A stretch of DNA of 64,000 nucleotides from Lepas anatifera (GCA_034440635.1 JAOTON010002091.1:62001-126000); one strand, 5' to 3'; positions 48,456 to 59,180 are shown, counted from the stretch's first letter. Numbers and translations are program-made. Notes: a model not told the origin generated them from the letters alone.

Positions 48456-48656
48456 GTACTCAAAATGAAACGTGACTTCCTTTACACGGTTTGTACCTGT
48501 AAACTGTTCCATTTCTCTAGCATAAATGGGCTGTTTCGCACCCATACCATAATTTCTTCGTCTAAATCATATGTGTGAGACTCCGTCTAGTATTGTTACG
48601 TGGGGACAGCCGACGGGTGGCATTCTCTGATATCGTGTTTTGCTCCTCGGATTACA

Positions 48657-48831
48657 GTCCTATATCTGTGATTTAACGCGTGCCTTTTGGCGCCATCCAG
48701 TCGTCAGCTGTTGGCGCCAACAGTTCCCGCCATAATCGTACCGTACAGCCCTCTCTCTATGATTTAACACGTGCCTTTTGGCGCCATCGAGTCGTCAGCT
48801 GTTAGCGCCAACAGTTCCCGCCATAACTACA
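48657..48831 (+). repeat. Two-copy 91-bp tandem duplication with E2F-like sites
   Basis: Units at 48657-48740 and 48747-48831 each contain TTTTGGCGCC and TTCCCGCC, both fitting the E2F consensus TTTSSCGC. They differ at several positions. Function unknown. Confidence 0.6.
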
Positions 48832-49245
48832 CCGATGTGATGTCTAACCGGGGGTTCCGAAGTAGGCTGTGGTATCTCTGTGTGAAATTGCTGTTGGAAT
48901 GTGCTTCATATGCTGAGGGGTGCTCAGATAGAATGGCTATCGATTCTTGAGCTCACTTTTCGTCGCTGTCCTTACTGATGCCTAAATATTGTATCGTCGC
49001 TCACTTTTCGTCACTTATCTCTCGATACAGTTCGACCAACACGATCGGACAGAACGCCTTCTTACCCTCCGATCTATTTTCCTATGGCTCCCATATGTGT
49101 CCCGGTGTTCCCACCTATGTTTCCGACCGAGTGTCCCATTGTTCTCAGTTGAGAAAGTATCATGTGGCTGTGTTTCAGTGCCAGTGCTGGCATCCTGTGT
49201 CAGCGTTTCAGTGTCAGTGCCGATCCCCTGTGCCCTGTCTATCAG

Positions 49246-49399
49246 TAGGATCTCGTTCGGACTTCCTCCACAAGAAGATATTGGGGGTCGGAGCTTTCGT
49301 ACTGTATTACAGTGCTTCGTCAGCGATGATCGTTCGGAATATAAGGGGGATAAAAAGGCACAAGAGAACACACAGTACAAAAATTGAGCTCAGAAAAAA
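49246..49399 (-). repeat. PLE pLTR-like arm (3' side of the element)
   Basis: Inverted copy of 51698-51851. On the minus strand it contains the CTGACGA ... CGAAA hammerhead-like core at 49290-49323, in sense with the RT ORF and downstream of it. Confidence 0.75.
49290..49323 (-). ncRNA. Hammerhead-ribozyme-like core in the other PLE arm
   Basis: Same CTGACGA / 5-bp hairpin / CGAAA arrangement on the minus strand, so it would be in the element's own transcript downstream of the RT ORF. Confidence 0.45.
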
Positions 49400-49970
49400 C
49401 ATGCGACATCAATAATCTACACGTGACAGCAATAAGCCATTGACTTCCTAGAGCGACCTAAGAAATTATAAATACATTAAAAGGTAAAGTTTTAAAAAAC
49501 GCATCTTTAACATGGAAACGCTAGAGTACTAGGGTTAGCAAAAGAGGGAGGGGTTTAAGACAGCTACAATAAAACACGCAATACTCGCAATACTCACTTA
49601 ATAATTATATAAAAGATGGGGAAGCTATAAAAAGGGGGGGGTAGAGAACAGGAGTGGAGAGGGGGCGGGGGGTTAAATGTTACAATAAAAACACACAACA
49701 TTCACTTATTTATGGTAAGAAAATCCAAAGCTATAAAATACCTATTATCGATTCCATATAATGCAAACTTTCGCTTATTTATGATACGAAAAAGGAAACA
49801 CTATAAAATACATATTATCTAATCAAATATAAAAGACAGTATTATATAAACATTGTCAAAATATAAATCAGTAAAGCCTACGATACATCATGTAAAAAAT
49901 GCAATGAAAACATTCAAAAAACACTATGATCGAACATTCACATTACACAAGATCAAGAGGAGCTTCCATC

Positions 49971-51620
49971 CTAGGAACAGGCCCGACGAATTATAGGAAG
50001 CCATCTATCGTTTAAGAGAGAGCCTGAGTTCCTATTTACACTGGCATCATTAGGAGAGACGAGCAGAGTTTGTCGACGTCCACGAGTTTGGATGTAGGCC
50101 GATTCCATAAGCAAACGCATCTGGTGGTGGGCTGCGTGGTTGAGTATCTTGACTTGCGAGAAGGCTGGAGTGCACTGCCGGTGCTCACTGAAGGCTGATG
50201 CCTTCAGTTTGGAGGGCACTTGTCCTCTCCAGCTGTTGCGGTGCTCTTGAATCCGTGACTGTACTTCTCGATCAGTTTCACCGATGTAAATGACGCTCTC
50301 CCCTCCTACTTTGCATGAACACTCGATGAGGTATATCACGTTGCTTTTCTGTGAAGTGGGCAGCTGGTGCTTAGCCTTGCTGCACACCAAAGATCCTACG
50401 GTTCGCAGCGGTTTGGACACCAGTTCTATGCCAATCTTGTTGGCTTCTCTTTTGAGTTGGTAGAAGTCGTGTCCTGCAAACGGCACAGAGAGGCGGGTGG
50501 AAGGCTTGCTGGTGTCGTCAGGGTTGGGAGGCGCTGGAAGAGCACGAGCCTTGAGTTTGAGATCTTTTCTTGTTTTTGTTATCACCGAGTCTATGAATTC
50601 CCGGGGGTAGCCATGTTGGCAGAACTTCTTGCTTATAAATTCTAGTTCCTTGTTGCAGTCACTGTTCCTGGAGCAGTATCTTAAGGCTCGAATACAGTCT
50701 GATCTGATGGCGGATCTCTGGTATCGCTTTTCCGTGTAGGATTGGAATGCAGGCACTTGGTTTGTGGCACAAGCTTTGCGGTACACTGATGTTACGAATG
50801 TCTTGTCTGTTCTCGTTATTAGTATGTCCAAATACGGAATTGTGCGGTTTTCTTCAAATTCTTTAGTCACTTTGATACTAGGATCTTTGCTGTTAAGTAG
50901 TTCCACCCAAGTGTTGACTGAGGCATCATCACCTTCGAGAAGTACCAAATAATCATCTGCATACCTGCAGAAGCTGTAGACGTGGACACCGCAGGTGGCA
51001 GCTAGGGACTGGAGGCTGTTTTCCCATCGGCCCATGAACAAATCAGCTACTACCGGTGAGTAACTTTTTCCCATGGCCAGGCCGGAAGTCTGACGGAACC
51101 ACCTCTCTTTATCGCCGTCTTGAACCACAGCATGACAGTTACGGATCGAAAGGTCGAGGAGGTCAGCAACTGCATCAGGCTTCAGACAGGTGACTTCAGA
51201 GAGAGCTTCCTTGTGGGCGTGAAGAAGGACACGGATGAGTGGTATGGCCTGTTCGATCGGTATTGACGGAAACATAGCTTCGACGTCTAAAGAAACGAGG
51301 CGGCATTTGTTGGCGATGTGTTCCTGTTCTCGTAACATTTCCAACACCTCTATTGGTGACTTAATGGAATGAGTGGGTCTCGGGAGGACCTTGAGGCATG
51401 ATGTCAAGTGTTTCGTCAGCTCGTAATCTGCGCCCCGGTGAGCTGGACAAATAGGACGTAACTTCAGGCTTGAGGTCCAATAAAGTCTTTCTTCCTCTGT
51501 TGTTGGTGGGGCGGCATACTTGTGGGTCTTAACTAGTCCGTAAAATGGGCCGCAGCGGCCGTGTGTTTTGGAGAGTTGGCGGTACAGTTTGTAGCCTTCT
51601 TCGTTTGTCTGCTTAAGCAT
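49971..51620 (-). CDS. Penelope-type reverse transcriptase with GIY-YIG endonuclease, 5'-truncated
   Basis: 549 codons from ATG at 51620; the frame stays open upstream to at least about 51685, and ATG choice is arbitrary. Early residues GPFYGLVKTHK match the PLE 'YGLPKxHK' start of the RT fingers. RT core follows: SLDVEAMFPSIP (motif A, catalytic Asp), SGLAMGKSYSPVVADLFM (motif B), and FCRYADDYLVL (YxDD, motif C) at about residues 215-225. Near the C-terminus, NVIYLIECSCK ... VIYIGETDREVQSRIQEH is a GIY-YIG nuclease, with YIG, Arg and a downstream catalytic-type Glu (LLMESAYI). PLE proteins copy RNA at a nicked target and favour telomere-like or A/T sites. Full-length PLE ORFs are usually 700-850 residues, so 150 or more N-terminal residues are missing. 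There are no internal stops, so the insertion is fairly recent. Confidence 0.9.
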   Translation of the reverse strand: MLKQTNEEGYKLYRQLSKTHGRCGPFYGLVKTHKYAAPPTTEEERLYWTSSLKLRPICPAHRGADYELTKHLTSCLKVLPRPTHSIKSPIEVLEMLREQEHIANKCRLVSLDVEAMFPSIPIEQAIPLIRVLLHAHKEALSEVTCLKPDAVADLLDLSIRNCHAVVQDGDKERWFRQTSGLAMGKSYSPVVADLFMGRWENSLQSLAATCGVHVYSFCRYADDYLVLLEGDDASVNTWVELLNSKDPSIKVTKEFEENRTIPYLDILITRTDKTFVTSVYRKACATNQVPAFQSYTEKRYQRSAIRSDCIRALRYCSRNSDCNKELEFISKKFCQHGYPREFIDSVITKTRKDLKLKARALPAPPNPDDTSKPSTRLSVPFAGHDFYQLKREANKIGIELVSKPLRTVGSLVCSKAKHQLPTSQKSNVIYLIECSCKVGGESVIYIGETDREVQSRIQEHRNSWRGQVPSKLKASAFSEHRQCTPAFSQVKILNHAAHHQMRLLMESAYIQTRGRRQTLLVSPNDASVNRNSGSLLNDRWLPIIRRACS

Positions 51621-51697
51621 TTGGTCCCGGCGCTTTCCACGGACGGCTGGGCCGGCGAGAAAAGTTAAAAGAATATCGTTAAACTTCGCTGCGAACT

Positions 51698-51851
51698 TTT
51701 TCTGAGCTCAATTTTTGTACTGTGTGTTCTCTTGTGCCTTTTTATCCCCCCTTATATTCCGAACGATCATCGCTGACGAAGCACTGTAATACAGTACGAA
51801 AGCTCCGACCCCCAATATCTTCTTGTGGAGGAAGTCCGAACGAGATCCTAC
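51698..51851 (+). repeat. PLE pLTR-like arm (5' side of the element, inverted)
   Basis: Inverted copy of 49246-49399. Carries the hammerhead-like core on the plus strand at 51773-51806. Confidence 0.75.
51773..51806 (+). ncRNA. Hammerhead-ribozyme-like core in PLE arm
   Basis: CTGACGA (the CUGANGA box) is followed by ACTGT-AAT-ACAGT, a 5-bp helix II hairpin, then CGAAA. These are the invariant boxes of a hammerhead, and PLE pLTRs are known to carry minimal type I hammerheads. Helices I and III and the cleavage triplet were not resolved by eye, so activity is uncertain. An identical core lies on the minus strand at 49290-49323. Confidence 0.45.
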
Positions 51852-51869
51852 GAAAATCGACTCCACAGT

Positions 51870-52258
51870 ATGGCCTGTCTATCAGTGTTGATGCTGGTGT
51901 CCTGTCTTTTAGTGTCAGTGTTGATGCCGTTCGCCCTGTCTCAGTGCTAGTACTGATGTCCTGTGCCCTGTCTTCCAGTATCAGTACTGATGCCCTGTCT
52001 TTCAGTGCTAGTACTGATGTCCCTGTGCCGTGTGTTTCAGTGTTACTAATGATGCCCTGTCTTTCAGTGTTAATACTGATGTCCCTGTGCCTTGTGTTTC
52101 AGTGTTACCAATGATGCCCTGTCCTTCAGTGTTAGTACTGATGCATTTTACCCTGTCTTTCAGTGTTAATACTGATGTCCCTGTGCCTTGTGTTTCAGTG
52201 TTACTAATGATGCCTGTCTTTCAGTGTTATTAATGTTGCCCCGTGTCTGTCTTTTCAG
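51870..52258 (+). repeat. Minisatellite of splice-acceptor-like units before the exon at 52259
   Basis: Ten or more units of about 30-36 bp, CCCTGTCTTTCAGTGTTAGT followed by ACTGATG. The last unit merges into the real acceptor GTCTGTCTTTTCAG|TGTTTCC. Confidence 0.8.
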
Positions 52259-52376
52259 TGTTTCCGGCCAGGTGTCGCGTCTGCAGAGGATGCGGCTTCG
52301 CAGCAGCACAGACGGAGGCCGGCCCTCCCCCGACCCCGGCACCGGCCCCACCAGACTGCTCAAACCGCCCCGACAG
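52259..52376 (+). CDS. CCSER/FAM190-like gene, basic Ser/Pro exon
   Basis: The acceptor GTCTGTCTTTTCAG|TG and donor CGACAG|GTAAAC bound 118 bp. Entered in phase 2 (from 11105, or from the candidate at 35177) it reads VSGQVSRLQRMRLRSSTDGG then a Pro/Gly-rich run ending LLKPPRQ, with strongly G/C third positions, and leaves in phase 0. A second frame is also open and would leave in phase 2, matching the next exon, but its composition is much less protein-like. The 3' splice site is the last member of a tandem array of similar acceptor-like units. Confidence 0.6.
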
Positions 52377-52549
52377 GTAAACTGGCCCTCTCGCACACCA
52401 TAGGAGAACCCGCCTTCCTCGACTTCGCGAGTGCACTGGCTCTCCCAGGCCCCTAAGTAAGCTTGGGACCCTGACCATACAGCTGAACTGGTCCTGCCTT
52501 ACCAGTCAGCTAAATTGACCCCGCCGACCCCATAGATAGTTATCCCTTT

Positions 52550-53515
52550 AACAATGTCTGCTTTTGGCGTTGATTTCTCTTTTACAATGTCCGCGTTCGG
52601 GGCAGAGTTCTCTGTGACAATGTCTGCGTTTGGTGATCTCTCTGTAACTGCGTTCGGGGCAGAGTTTTCTCTGCAACAATATCTGCGTTCGGTGATATTC
52701 TCTCTTTGTAACTCAAACAACGTCTGCGTTCGGCGCAGAGTTCTCTCTGTAACAATGTCTGCGTTCGGTGCAGAGTTATCTGGGTATCGATGTCTGCGTT
52801 CTCTCTGTAACAATGTCTGCGTTCGGTGATGTGACAACGTCTGCGTTCGGGGCAGAGTTCTCTCGGTATCGATGTCTGCGTTCTCTCTGTAACAATTTCT
52901 GCGTTCGGTGATGTGACAATGTTTGCGTTCGGGGCAGAGTTCTCTCAGTATCGATGTCTGCGTTCTCTCTGTAACAATGTCTGCGTTCGGTGATGTAACA
53001 ACGTCTGCGTTCGGTGCTGAGTTCTCTCAGTATCGATGTCTGCGTTCTCTCTGTAACAATGTCTGCGTTCGGTGATGTAACAACGTCTGCGTTCGGTGCA
53101 GAGTTCTCTCAGTATCGATGTCTGCGTTCTCTCTGTAACAATGTCTGCGTTCGGTGATGTGACAATGTCTGCGTTCGGGGCAGAGTTCTCTCAGTATCGA
53201 TGTCTGCGTTCTCACTGTAACAATGTCTGCGTTCGGTGATGTGACAATGTCTGCGTTCGGGGCAGAGTTCTCTCAGTATCGATGTCTGCGTTCTCACTGT
53301 AACAATGTCTGCGTTCGGTGATGTGACAATGTCTGCGTTCGGGGCAGAGTTCTCTCAGTATCGATGTCTGCGTTCTCACTGTAACAATGTCTGCGTTCGG
53401 TGATGTAACAATGTTTGCGTTCGGGGCAGAGTTCTCTCAGTATCGATGTCTGCTTTCTCTCTGTAACAATGTCTGCGTTCGGTGATGTGACAACGTCTGC
53501 GTTCGGGGCAGAGTT
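52550..53515 (+). repeat. 82-bp minisatellite between two exons
   Basis: Higher-order unit of 82 bp built from TGTCTGCGTTCGG and GGGGCAGAGTTCTCTC blocks; at least seven regular copies after 52800 and irregular ones before. It runs into the acceptor of the 53521 exon. Open frames in it (NADIVTER-type) are repeat translations, not genes. Confidence 0.85.
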
Positions 53516-53520
53516 CACAG

Positions 53521-53632
53521 GGGGGACGGCGGAGACTGGCTGCTGATCGACCGCGACACCTACATGTACATGGCGCAGGACATCACCCACACCAAGACCA
53601 TGCTGCACAAGCTGCGGAGGCTGCTGCAGGAT
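53521..53632 (+). CDS. CCSER/FAM190-like gene, conserved helical-motif exon
   Basis: The exon follows TTCACAG at the edge of an 82-bp minisatellite and ends GAT|GTGAGT. It reads DWLLIDRDTYMYMAQDIT followed by HTKTMLHKLRRLLQD. The spacing of Asp, Thr, Met, Gln-Asp-x-Thr, Lys-Thr, Leu-x-Lys-Leu-x-Arg-Leu-Leu closely follows the most conserved segment I recall in vertebrate CCSER2; this is the main basis for the family assignment. It leaves in phase 0, matching the next exon. With a start at 53521 the entry phase is 2, while the previous exon leaves phase 0. One fewer G in the GGGGG at 53521-53525, or an unseen small exon, would resolve this. Confidence 0.68.
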
Positions 53633-54767
53633 GTGAGTGGAGCGGGGACGGCTCAGATGAGCTGACGCTCAGGGAAGGAAATGGCAAGGAAAGCGGAGAT
53701 TCCGTTCAGGACGAAGCTCTTTGTAAACTATGATCTATATTCCACACTTATCTGCGAGTTTCGTGTACACATGTTAGGTGAGCTTGTTTAGAGAATGGGT
53801 ATTTGTGTTGTGCGGTTCAGTAAACGCCATAGTTACTTGGGAATGAATCCCTGGAAAAAATATAAATTACCCTCAGAAAATGGTCTTGCCAAAACCATGA
53901 GGATTCGGCCAAACAAAAAATCCGAATCCATGTTGCGTTCAGAACTAACCCAAAGGATCCATTTAGATATGCATTCCCTGGAAGGTTGTAATGGTGCGGC
54001 CCGGGGTTCAAATGTTGAAATATAATCGAGGTTTTCAAACGTCCAGGTACCGACAGAGGTGTCCGTCTGTTGGTTGATAATTTCGTCTTTGAGAATGTGT
54101 TCTACATCTCCTTCCTTCGGACGCTGTGATCCAAATCCGTCGGCCCCATCGTTCCCTCGTGAGTATAACAGTTTGTTGTTCATCCTCAGGCGGAGACAGT
54201 AAACCCGTTCGAGAACAGCATACAGGTACGATGTTGCAGAGCCGTTGGTTTTGTGGGTTATAGGTTGGAACAGTTGGTTAAGAGTTGGTTGGGACAGTTT
54301 GTTATTAGAACAGTTGTTTGTGCGCGATGCCGGATGTTCGTGCCTCACGACTTTGAGTTCGTCAGTAGACTACCCGTCGCTGGTTTTATAGTATGATTAT
54401 CTCGGGGTGGCGTGTACCTTGGCCGATTGTAGTGTTTAGTTTTGAATCATGTTGTCTTCGTTAGATCACTTACGTATGTATCTCCAATCAAGGGGCTTTG
54501 AAGCTGCCATGCATTAAACTTGTAAAATGGATCCCTTAATTTTGCAATCTGTCTGTAGGGTCTTCGTTGGCGTTAGGAAGTCCAGTTTCTTGCAAGTCTC
54601 ATTCTTTAGCCGTGTATGTCTGGTCCCATTTGCACCACTGTGCCTCGTTCGTCAGATCAGAAATTTGGTGTCTGAGTTGTTACATTTGGAGATCCGTATC
54701 TTGCTAGTCCTATTTCTAGCCCAAAGATGGCGCTGCTACCGCTGACCTGCCCGCCATCTGTTGGCAG

Positions 54768-54905
54768 TCCGGAAAGCGTGGTCCCTCCGTCTCCAGCGAG
54801 TCACAATTGTCCTCAATAGATGGCCGGACCAGTTTAGAGAGCAGGCCGGCTATAGATGGCGGCACCTCCGATCTCGCGGCAGAGAACGCCGATCTAAAAC
54901 GACAG
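54768..54905 (+). CDS. CCSER/FAM190-like gene, exon leading into the coiled coil
   Basis: The acceptor CTGTTGGCAG|TCC and donor CGACAG|GTGAGG bound 138 bp, 46 codons, phase 0 to 0. It reads SGKRGPSVSSESQLSSIDGR at the start and ends DLAAENADLKRQ, the beginning of a heptad pattern that continues without interruption into the next exon. Splice sites, phase and composition all agree. Confidence 0.7.
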
Positions 54906-56567
54906 GTGAGGAGTGCGGAGGTTTTTAGTGATAGGTGAGCCGAGTTGTTAATCGACTCGGGGTGTAACATTGGATGAGAGTAAATTCTGCTTTGAAGCTC
55001 AGTTGACTGACCCAAAAGCATTTAACTCAGATGCTGTACTTGTGATATTGTTCACTAAATCTGGTAGTTTTGACAATTTTAGCTCAGCAAGTTATCTTAC
55101 AGAGACAAACATTTGTTTGGGTTCAATTGAGTCAGAGACTTGGGTGCAGATTCTGGGGCTGGGGGAGGATCCCGCCCCTGGATTTTGAGATTCCCATACG
55201 CCGTGCCATGCATTGTACTTGTATTGTCGTGCCAGCGTTAACCCATCCAGGACCCCCTTGGGTTCAGAAGAGATCTCCAGCCTAGGTCAGAGACGACCCT
55301 CTACTATTGTCACTCTTTAGGGGTTTACAATCATACTGTTCACGTCATTGCGATATAGGCGGATTCAGGGATATGACGCGGTACCCCCCTCCGATAGAGC
55401 ACTGGGCATCCTTGCGGTGGGCCCTGACACCCCCGAAACCGATCTGGTATCCACGCAAATGGCGCTTTCCATGTCCATCCCCCGAGGCTGCGAGTATTGG
55501 CACCCAAATTGGCAGATTTAGCGCCCCCTTGATGTGTCGAAACGCAAGACATGAACCATGACCCAATTGAATTCTTACCATATGAAGTTTCAACTGACAG
55601 ATTCGATTCCGCGAAATACGAATGTTTCCATTGCGATGAAACGCCCGACCAGTATTCCAAACTGTCCCCTACATGCAAAGCCTCCGTACACTACTCTCTT
55701 CCAAGCTGTGTGACTCGCTTCGTCTCAATATTAACGTTTTATCAAAAGAACTCAAGTTGGGATTCAGGTTCATGGTTCTGACTTCGATGCAAACCAGCAA
55801 AAAACTATAGCCTTCGGGTTCCAAAAGTATTTTCTGCGACCTGGTCGGTTCAAAGAACTCTATTTATGCCAAAAACTACATTCAAGTCCTTTTGAAATTT
55901 AGGCAGGGGAATCGTAGAGTGGTAGTGAGGAACCCACCGCAATAATTCGGGGCTGAATATGTTCCTCTACCCCCCTTCCTCTCGCGGAGAGTGGGATATT
56001 ATAGATATGTTGGTATCATGTACGTGCAGTGTATACCAGCACATGTATATTTAAATGATAGATGTGCAAGTTGGGTGTTATGAGACGGCGAGTATGACTT
56101 GTGAGGGAGGCGCCCTGGCAAGCCTAAAATGGCTTTTGCGTCAATCTCGTATGCTGCACTGGCTGATTGGATATGAATGATGATTAACTGTATGATACGA
56201 TTTCGATCTGGCGGGATAGCGCCCCCTTAGTTCGAATGATGTGCAATAGCTGGGGTGTTACCCCTTCCCCAAATCACACATTATGCATCGACCTATGGTT
56301 TGTAGCATATCTGTGACTTGTGAGTGGCGTTCCTGCGTCGTGTCTGTGACTTGTTTTTTGGCGTATCTGTGTCTGTGGCGTTTCCGTATTGGTCCTCTGC
56401 CGCTCCTCTCCTCTCTTTCTCTCCTCTGTTACTCCCCCTCCCCCCATCAGAAATAATGTATCGGCTCCGTCAGAAATCATATCTGGTTTGTCTGTAGCAT
56501 GTCTGGCTTGTCTGTAGCATGTCTGTGACGTGTCTGCGCCGTTTCCGTACCGCTTCTCTCCTGCCAG

Positions 56568-56690
56568 GTGGCATCGCTACAGTCGCAGCTGGAGGAGAGA
56601 GACCACACCATCCACCTGCTGCAGCAGCAGATGGCCAAGTACGCCACAGTGCCGCTAGACGTCACCACCGTCGCCACCCAGGCCACACAG
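56568..56690 (+). CDS. CCSER/FAM190-like gene, coiled-coil exon
   Basis: The exon follows CTCTCCTGCCAG and ends ACACAG|GTACGC. Its 41 codons are phase 0 to 0, reading VASLQSQLEERDHTIHLLQQ and on to a Thr/Val-rich VTTVATQATQ. Joined to the preceding exon it makes a short coiled coil (ENADLKRQVASLQSQL...), comparable to the C-terminal coiled coil followed by a Thr-Gln motif in vertebrate CCSER2. In that family the coiled coil is thought to mediate cytoskeletal association; that role is family knowledge and not shown here. Confidence 0.7.
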
Positions 56691-56904
56691 GTACGCGGGC
56701 GTTCTGGTGTCGTGTGTAGCCTAACCAGTTTTCTCGCCCTGTTGTCTCGCACATATTATGCTGGGTTTGATGAATCATGCTGTGTGTAATTGTTATTCTC
56801 GAAACTTTCGATTTTTCAGCTATCTTCACACCCTTGTGTTTCTGCATTATGTTTGTCCCTGGTTGAAGTTTCAGCTTCCTCCGTGTTCCATCCGTTGCGG
56901 CTGC

Positions 56905-57063
56905 CAGGGGCGGATCTAGGCGAAATGTTTGGGGGCAACCAGGGTCAAATCGTGAATAACGTGTCCTTTTTTAAGAAAAGCATCCCAAATCAGCCCAAAC
57001 TGTAAAAATGTACCGCTTTGGGCGGAGTAATGACTGCCTAGCCCCCTCCTGGATCCGCCACTG
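56905..57063. mobile_element. hAT-like MITE in last intron of the CCSER-like gene
   Basis: Ends CAGGGGCGGATCTAGG and CCTGGATCCGCCACTG; flanking GCGGCTGC and GCGACTGT match at 6 of 8. Lies 65 bp upstream of the terminal exon. Confidence 0.65.
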
Positions 57064-57128
57064 GCGACTGTTTTAAGATGTTGATTTAAGCTCTGTAACT
57101 ATCCTGACGATGTTTTTTCTGCCCACAG

Positions 57129-57161
57129 CCGGTGGCGGAAGATCCCCAAGTCATCACGTGA
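57129..57161 (+). CDS. CCSER/FAM190-like gene, putative terminal coding exon
   Basis: TTTTTTCTGCCCACAG precedes CCG GTG GCG ..., which continues the frame from 56690 and reads PVAEDPQVIT then TGA at 57159-57161. An AATAAA polyadenylation hexamer at 57263-57268 would give a 3' UTR of roughly 120 nt. A competing reading uses the donor GTGAGT at 57159 (exon ending in phase 2) and splices to TTTATTTCAG|C at about 62047, which adds VCAGK and a stop, with an AATAAA at 63519. Both ends may be used. Confidence 0.5.
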   Translation, partial: PVAEDPQVIT

Positions 57162-57268
57162 GTACAGAAACTATTTTACCTAAAACAAACCCATTGTCTT
57201 TAGAGCCTTTGTAGGATAACGGAAATATGGTATGGTGTGTATAAATAATAGTACAAGCATGGAATAAA

Positions 57269-59180
57269 GATACCTGGAACGGAAGCGTCATTGATTTCTG
57301 GGATGCTTTATCTCTTTTCCATGGTACAAGGATGTGTTTAAGTAGGCGGAAATGCCAGCGATTTTTAATCTACCAGATTTAGGTATTTAGTATATTTCTG
57401 CTTACTTCTTAGTTTTTTCGTAGTCTTTTCTTTGTAGACATTGATGGGGGATCGGTTGTATAAAAACGCTGGAATTTGGTAGATCTGCCTGTTAGACCTG
57501 TTCAGAGGCTGTGGCTAATGTAGTGGTTCGGCTTTGGTTGATTTGCGTTCATGATGAAAGCCTTTACCGTGGTTTCGGCCGTGTTTTTTTAGGTATCGGC
57601 CAAAGCCTGATCTTGAAGCGACTTTGAAGTTCACATCAAATTGATCTGCGTTCATATTACCCGGACTTCATTCATTCAATTTCATTCACCCCCAAATTGA
57701 TTCAACTTCAACTTTTCATCCGCTGTTTTCGGTACCATCATTTTTGGCAGTTACAGTATTGCGGAGGTGGTACTCTTCTGAATCTGGTCCTTATTTTTTA
57801 AAGATCAGGTGTCTTGTAACGGTGCCCTTCCCTTTTATTTATGATTTTTAATGGATCTGAGTAAACTTCTTACATCACTAGCCTGGGTTACTGAGTTTTC
57901 TACTCACTTAAGATAGGAAACAAGATTATAATATTGCCAACATTGCTGGGGAAAAACTTGCGGTAATCATTGCGTAAGAAGTATGGCTGAGCATCATTTA
58001 AACATTCTTTCAATGATAAGAAAAAATGGAAACTTTAAAATTTTCATTAACTTTATACCTAGGTACTTTGTACTTGAGACTTGAGGCACTTTGTATGTTG
58101 GAACATGTGTTTAAATGTCAGCGTGCATTGGATGTAAAAATATATTGTCTGCCTATAAAACTGATCTGTTTTTTCTATGAAACACACCACCCCTCACGTA
58201 ATTTCCCTCCTGTATAGTCTGTTGCCAAAGTATTGTCCCAATCATATGGTGTCGAACAGCTCAGGATAATGGATTTTAAAGGCCCGTGCCTAATCGCCAT
58301 CCTTTGGGTTTGAGGAGCTCCCAGTGATGAAGATTATATTGCTGATTAGACATGAAGTTCTCAAACATTCTGAACTAAACAGCTCATTACCTGAGGGCAG
58401 GCACGATACTTATGCAATAGAATACACTGCCGTGCAAGGGAAGAAAGCTATCTCCAGTGTATTGACAATGATAGATCCTTGTTTCCTTTACATGACAGCA
58501 CTACCCTCCCCTCATGACGCCCTCTGCCCTGTTACTGGAGCTACCCCCTGGTGTTAACCTCTCCCACCTCTGCGCCCCGCGCTGCGTCAGGTTCAGGATT
58601 GGCCAGGTACGAGCCGTGGACGCCTGTCTGGGTGTGCTTCTGTTGGCTGCCCCGCTGTACTTGTCCCTAGCCCTGCTCTGCTACCCGACACTCGATATCC
58701 CGGGAGGTATTATAGGCTTAGCGCTGTGCCTGCACCTCAGAAAGGCTTTGCTTCAGGGAATGCGACGCTTTTATTGTGGGGTTTGAACCGAGAAAGCTAG
58801 AAGACAGGGTGTACCTGACCATCTCTGATTGTTATTTTTTATATAAATTTTGTCCAACTTGTTCCCAGTACGGCTGCTGGAGTCGGAGTCCCACTAAAGT
58901 CCTCAGGGGACTTGTCACGGAGACCCTGACCCCATCACCCGAACAAGCAACTCCCACAATGAAGGGATACTATCATTAATTTGACATGTGGAACTCGCCA
59001 TGTATGAGAAAATAGATTTGAAAGAGCGGGTCCGGGCCCTCTAGCCCCGCGTCGGCCGCAGTTACCACTGACGACACTTCGCGCGGCCTAACGGTTCATG
59101 GGGGGAATGGGAGGGCAGGCGTTAGGTAAGACAGTTCAAAAAGAAAAGCTCTGTTGGTCCTCAAAATGTTGTTCAAACGT
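57269..59180. other. No gene recognised
   Basis: AT-rich to about 58200, then mixed. The 90-codon frame at 58514 has a hydrophobic middle but no start, splice or family support. Confidence 0.35.

Larger units (their letters stand above)
49246..51851 (-). mobile_element. Penelope-like retroelement with inverted pLTR-like ends
   Basis: A 2.6-kb element on the minus strand. Its outer 154 bp (49246-49399 and 51698-51851) are near-identical inverted copies of each other, as known for Penelope-like elements (PLEs). Between them lie one long ORF, encoding reverse transcriptase and GIY-YIG endonuclease, and an AT-rich 3' region (49400-49970). Both arms carry a hammerhead-like core. The ORF lacks the usual N-terminal part, consistent with 5' truncation during target-primed insertion and joining to an inverted pLTR piece. 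It lies in the long intron of the CCSER-like gene, antisense to it. Confidence 0.85.

Noticed and set aside
52499..53608. Several minus-strand frames with NADIVTER-like repeats
   Set aside because: They follow the 82-bp minisatellite period, have no splice or start support and lie between exons of the plus-strand gene.
58514..58786. 90-codon hydrophobic frame as a membrane protein
   Set aside because: No splice-site context or recognisable family, and it overlaps low-complexity pyrimidine-rich sequence.
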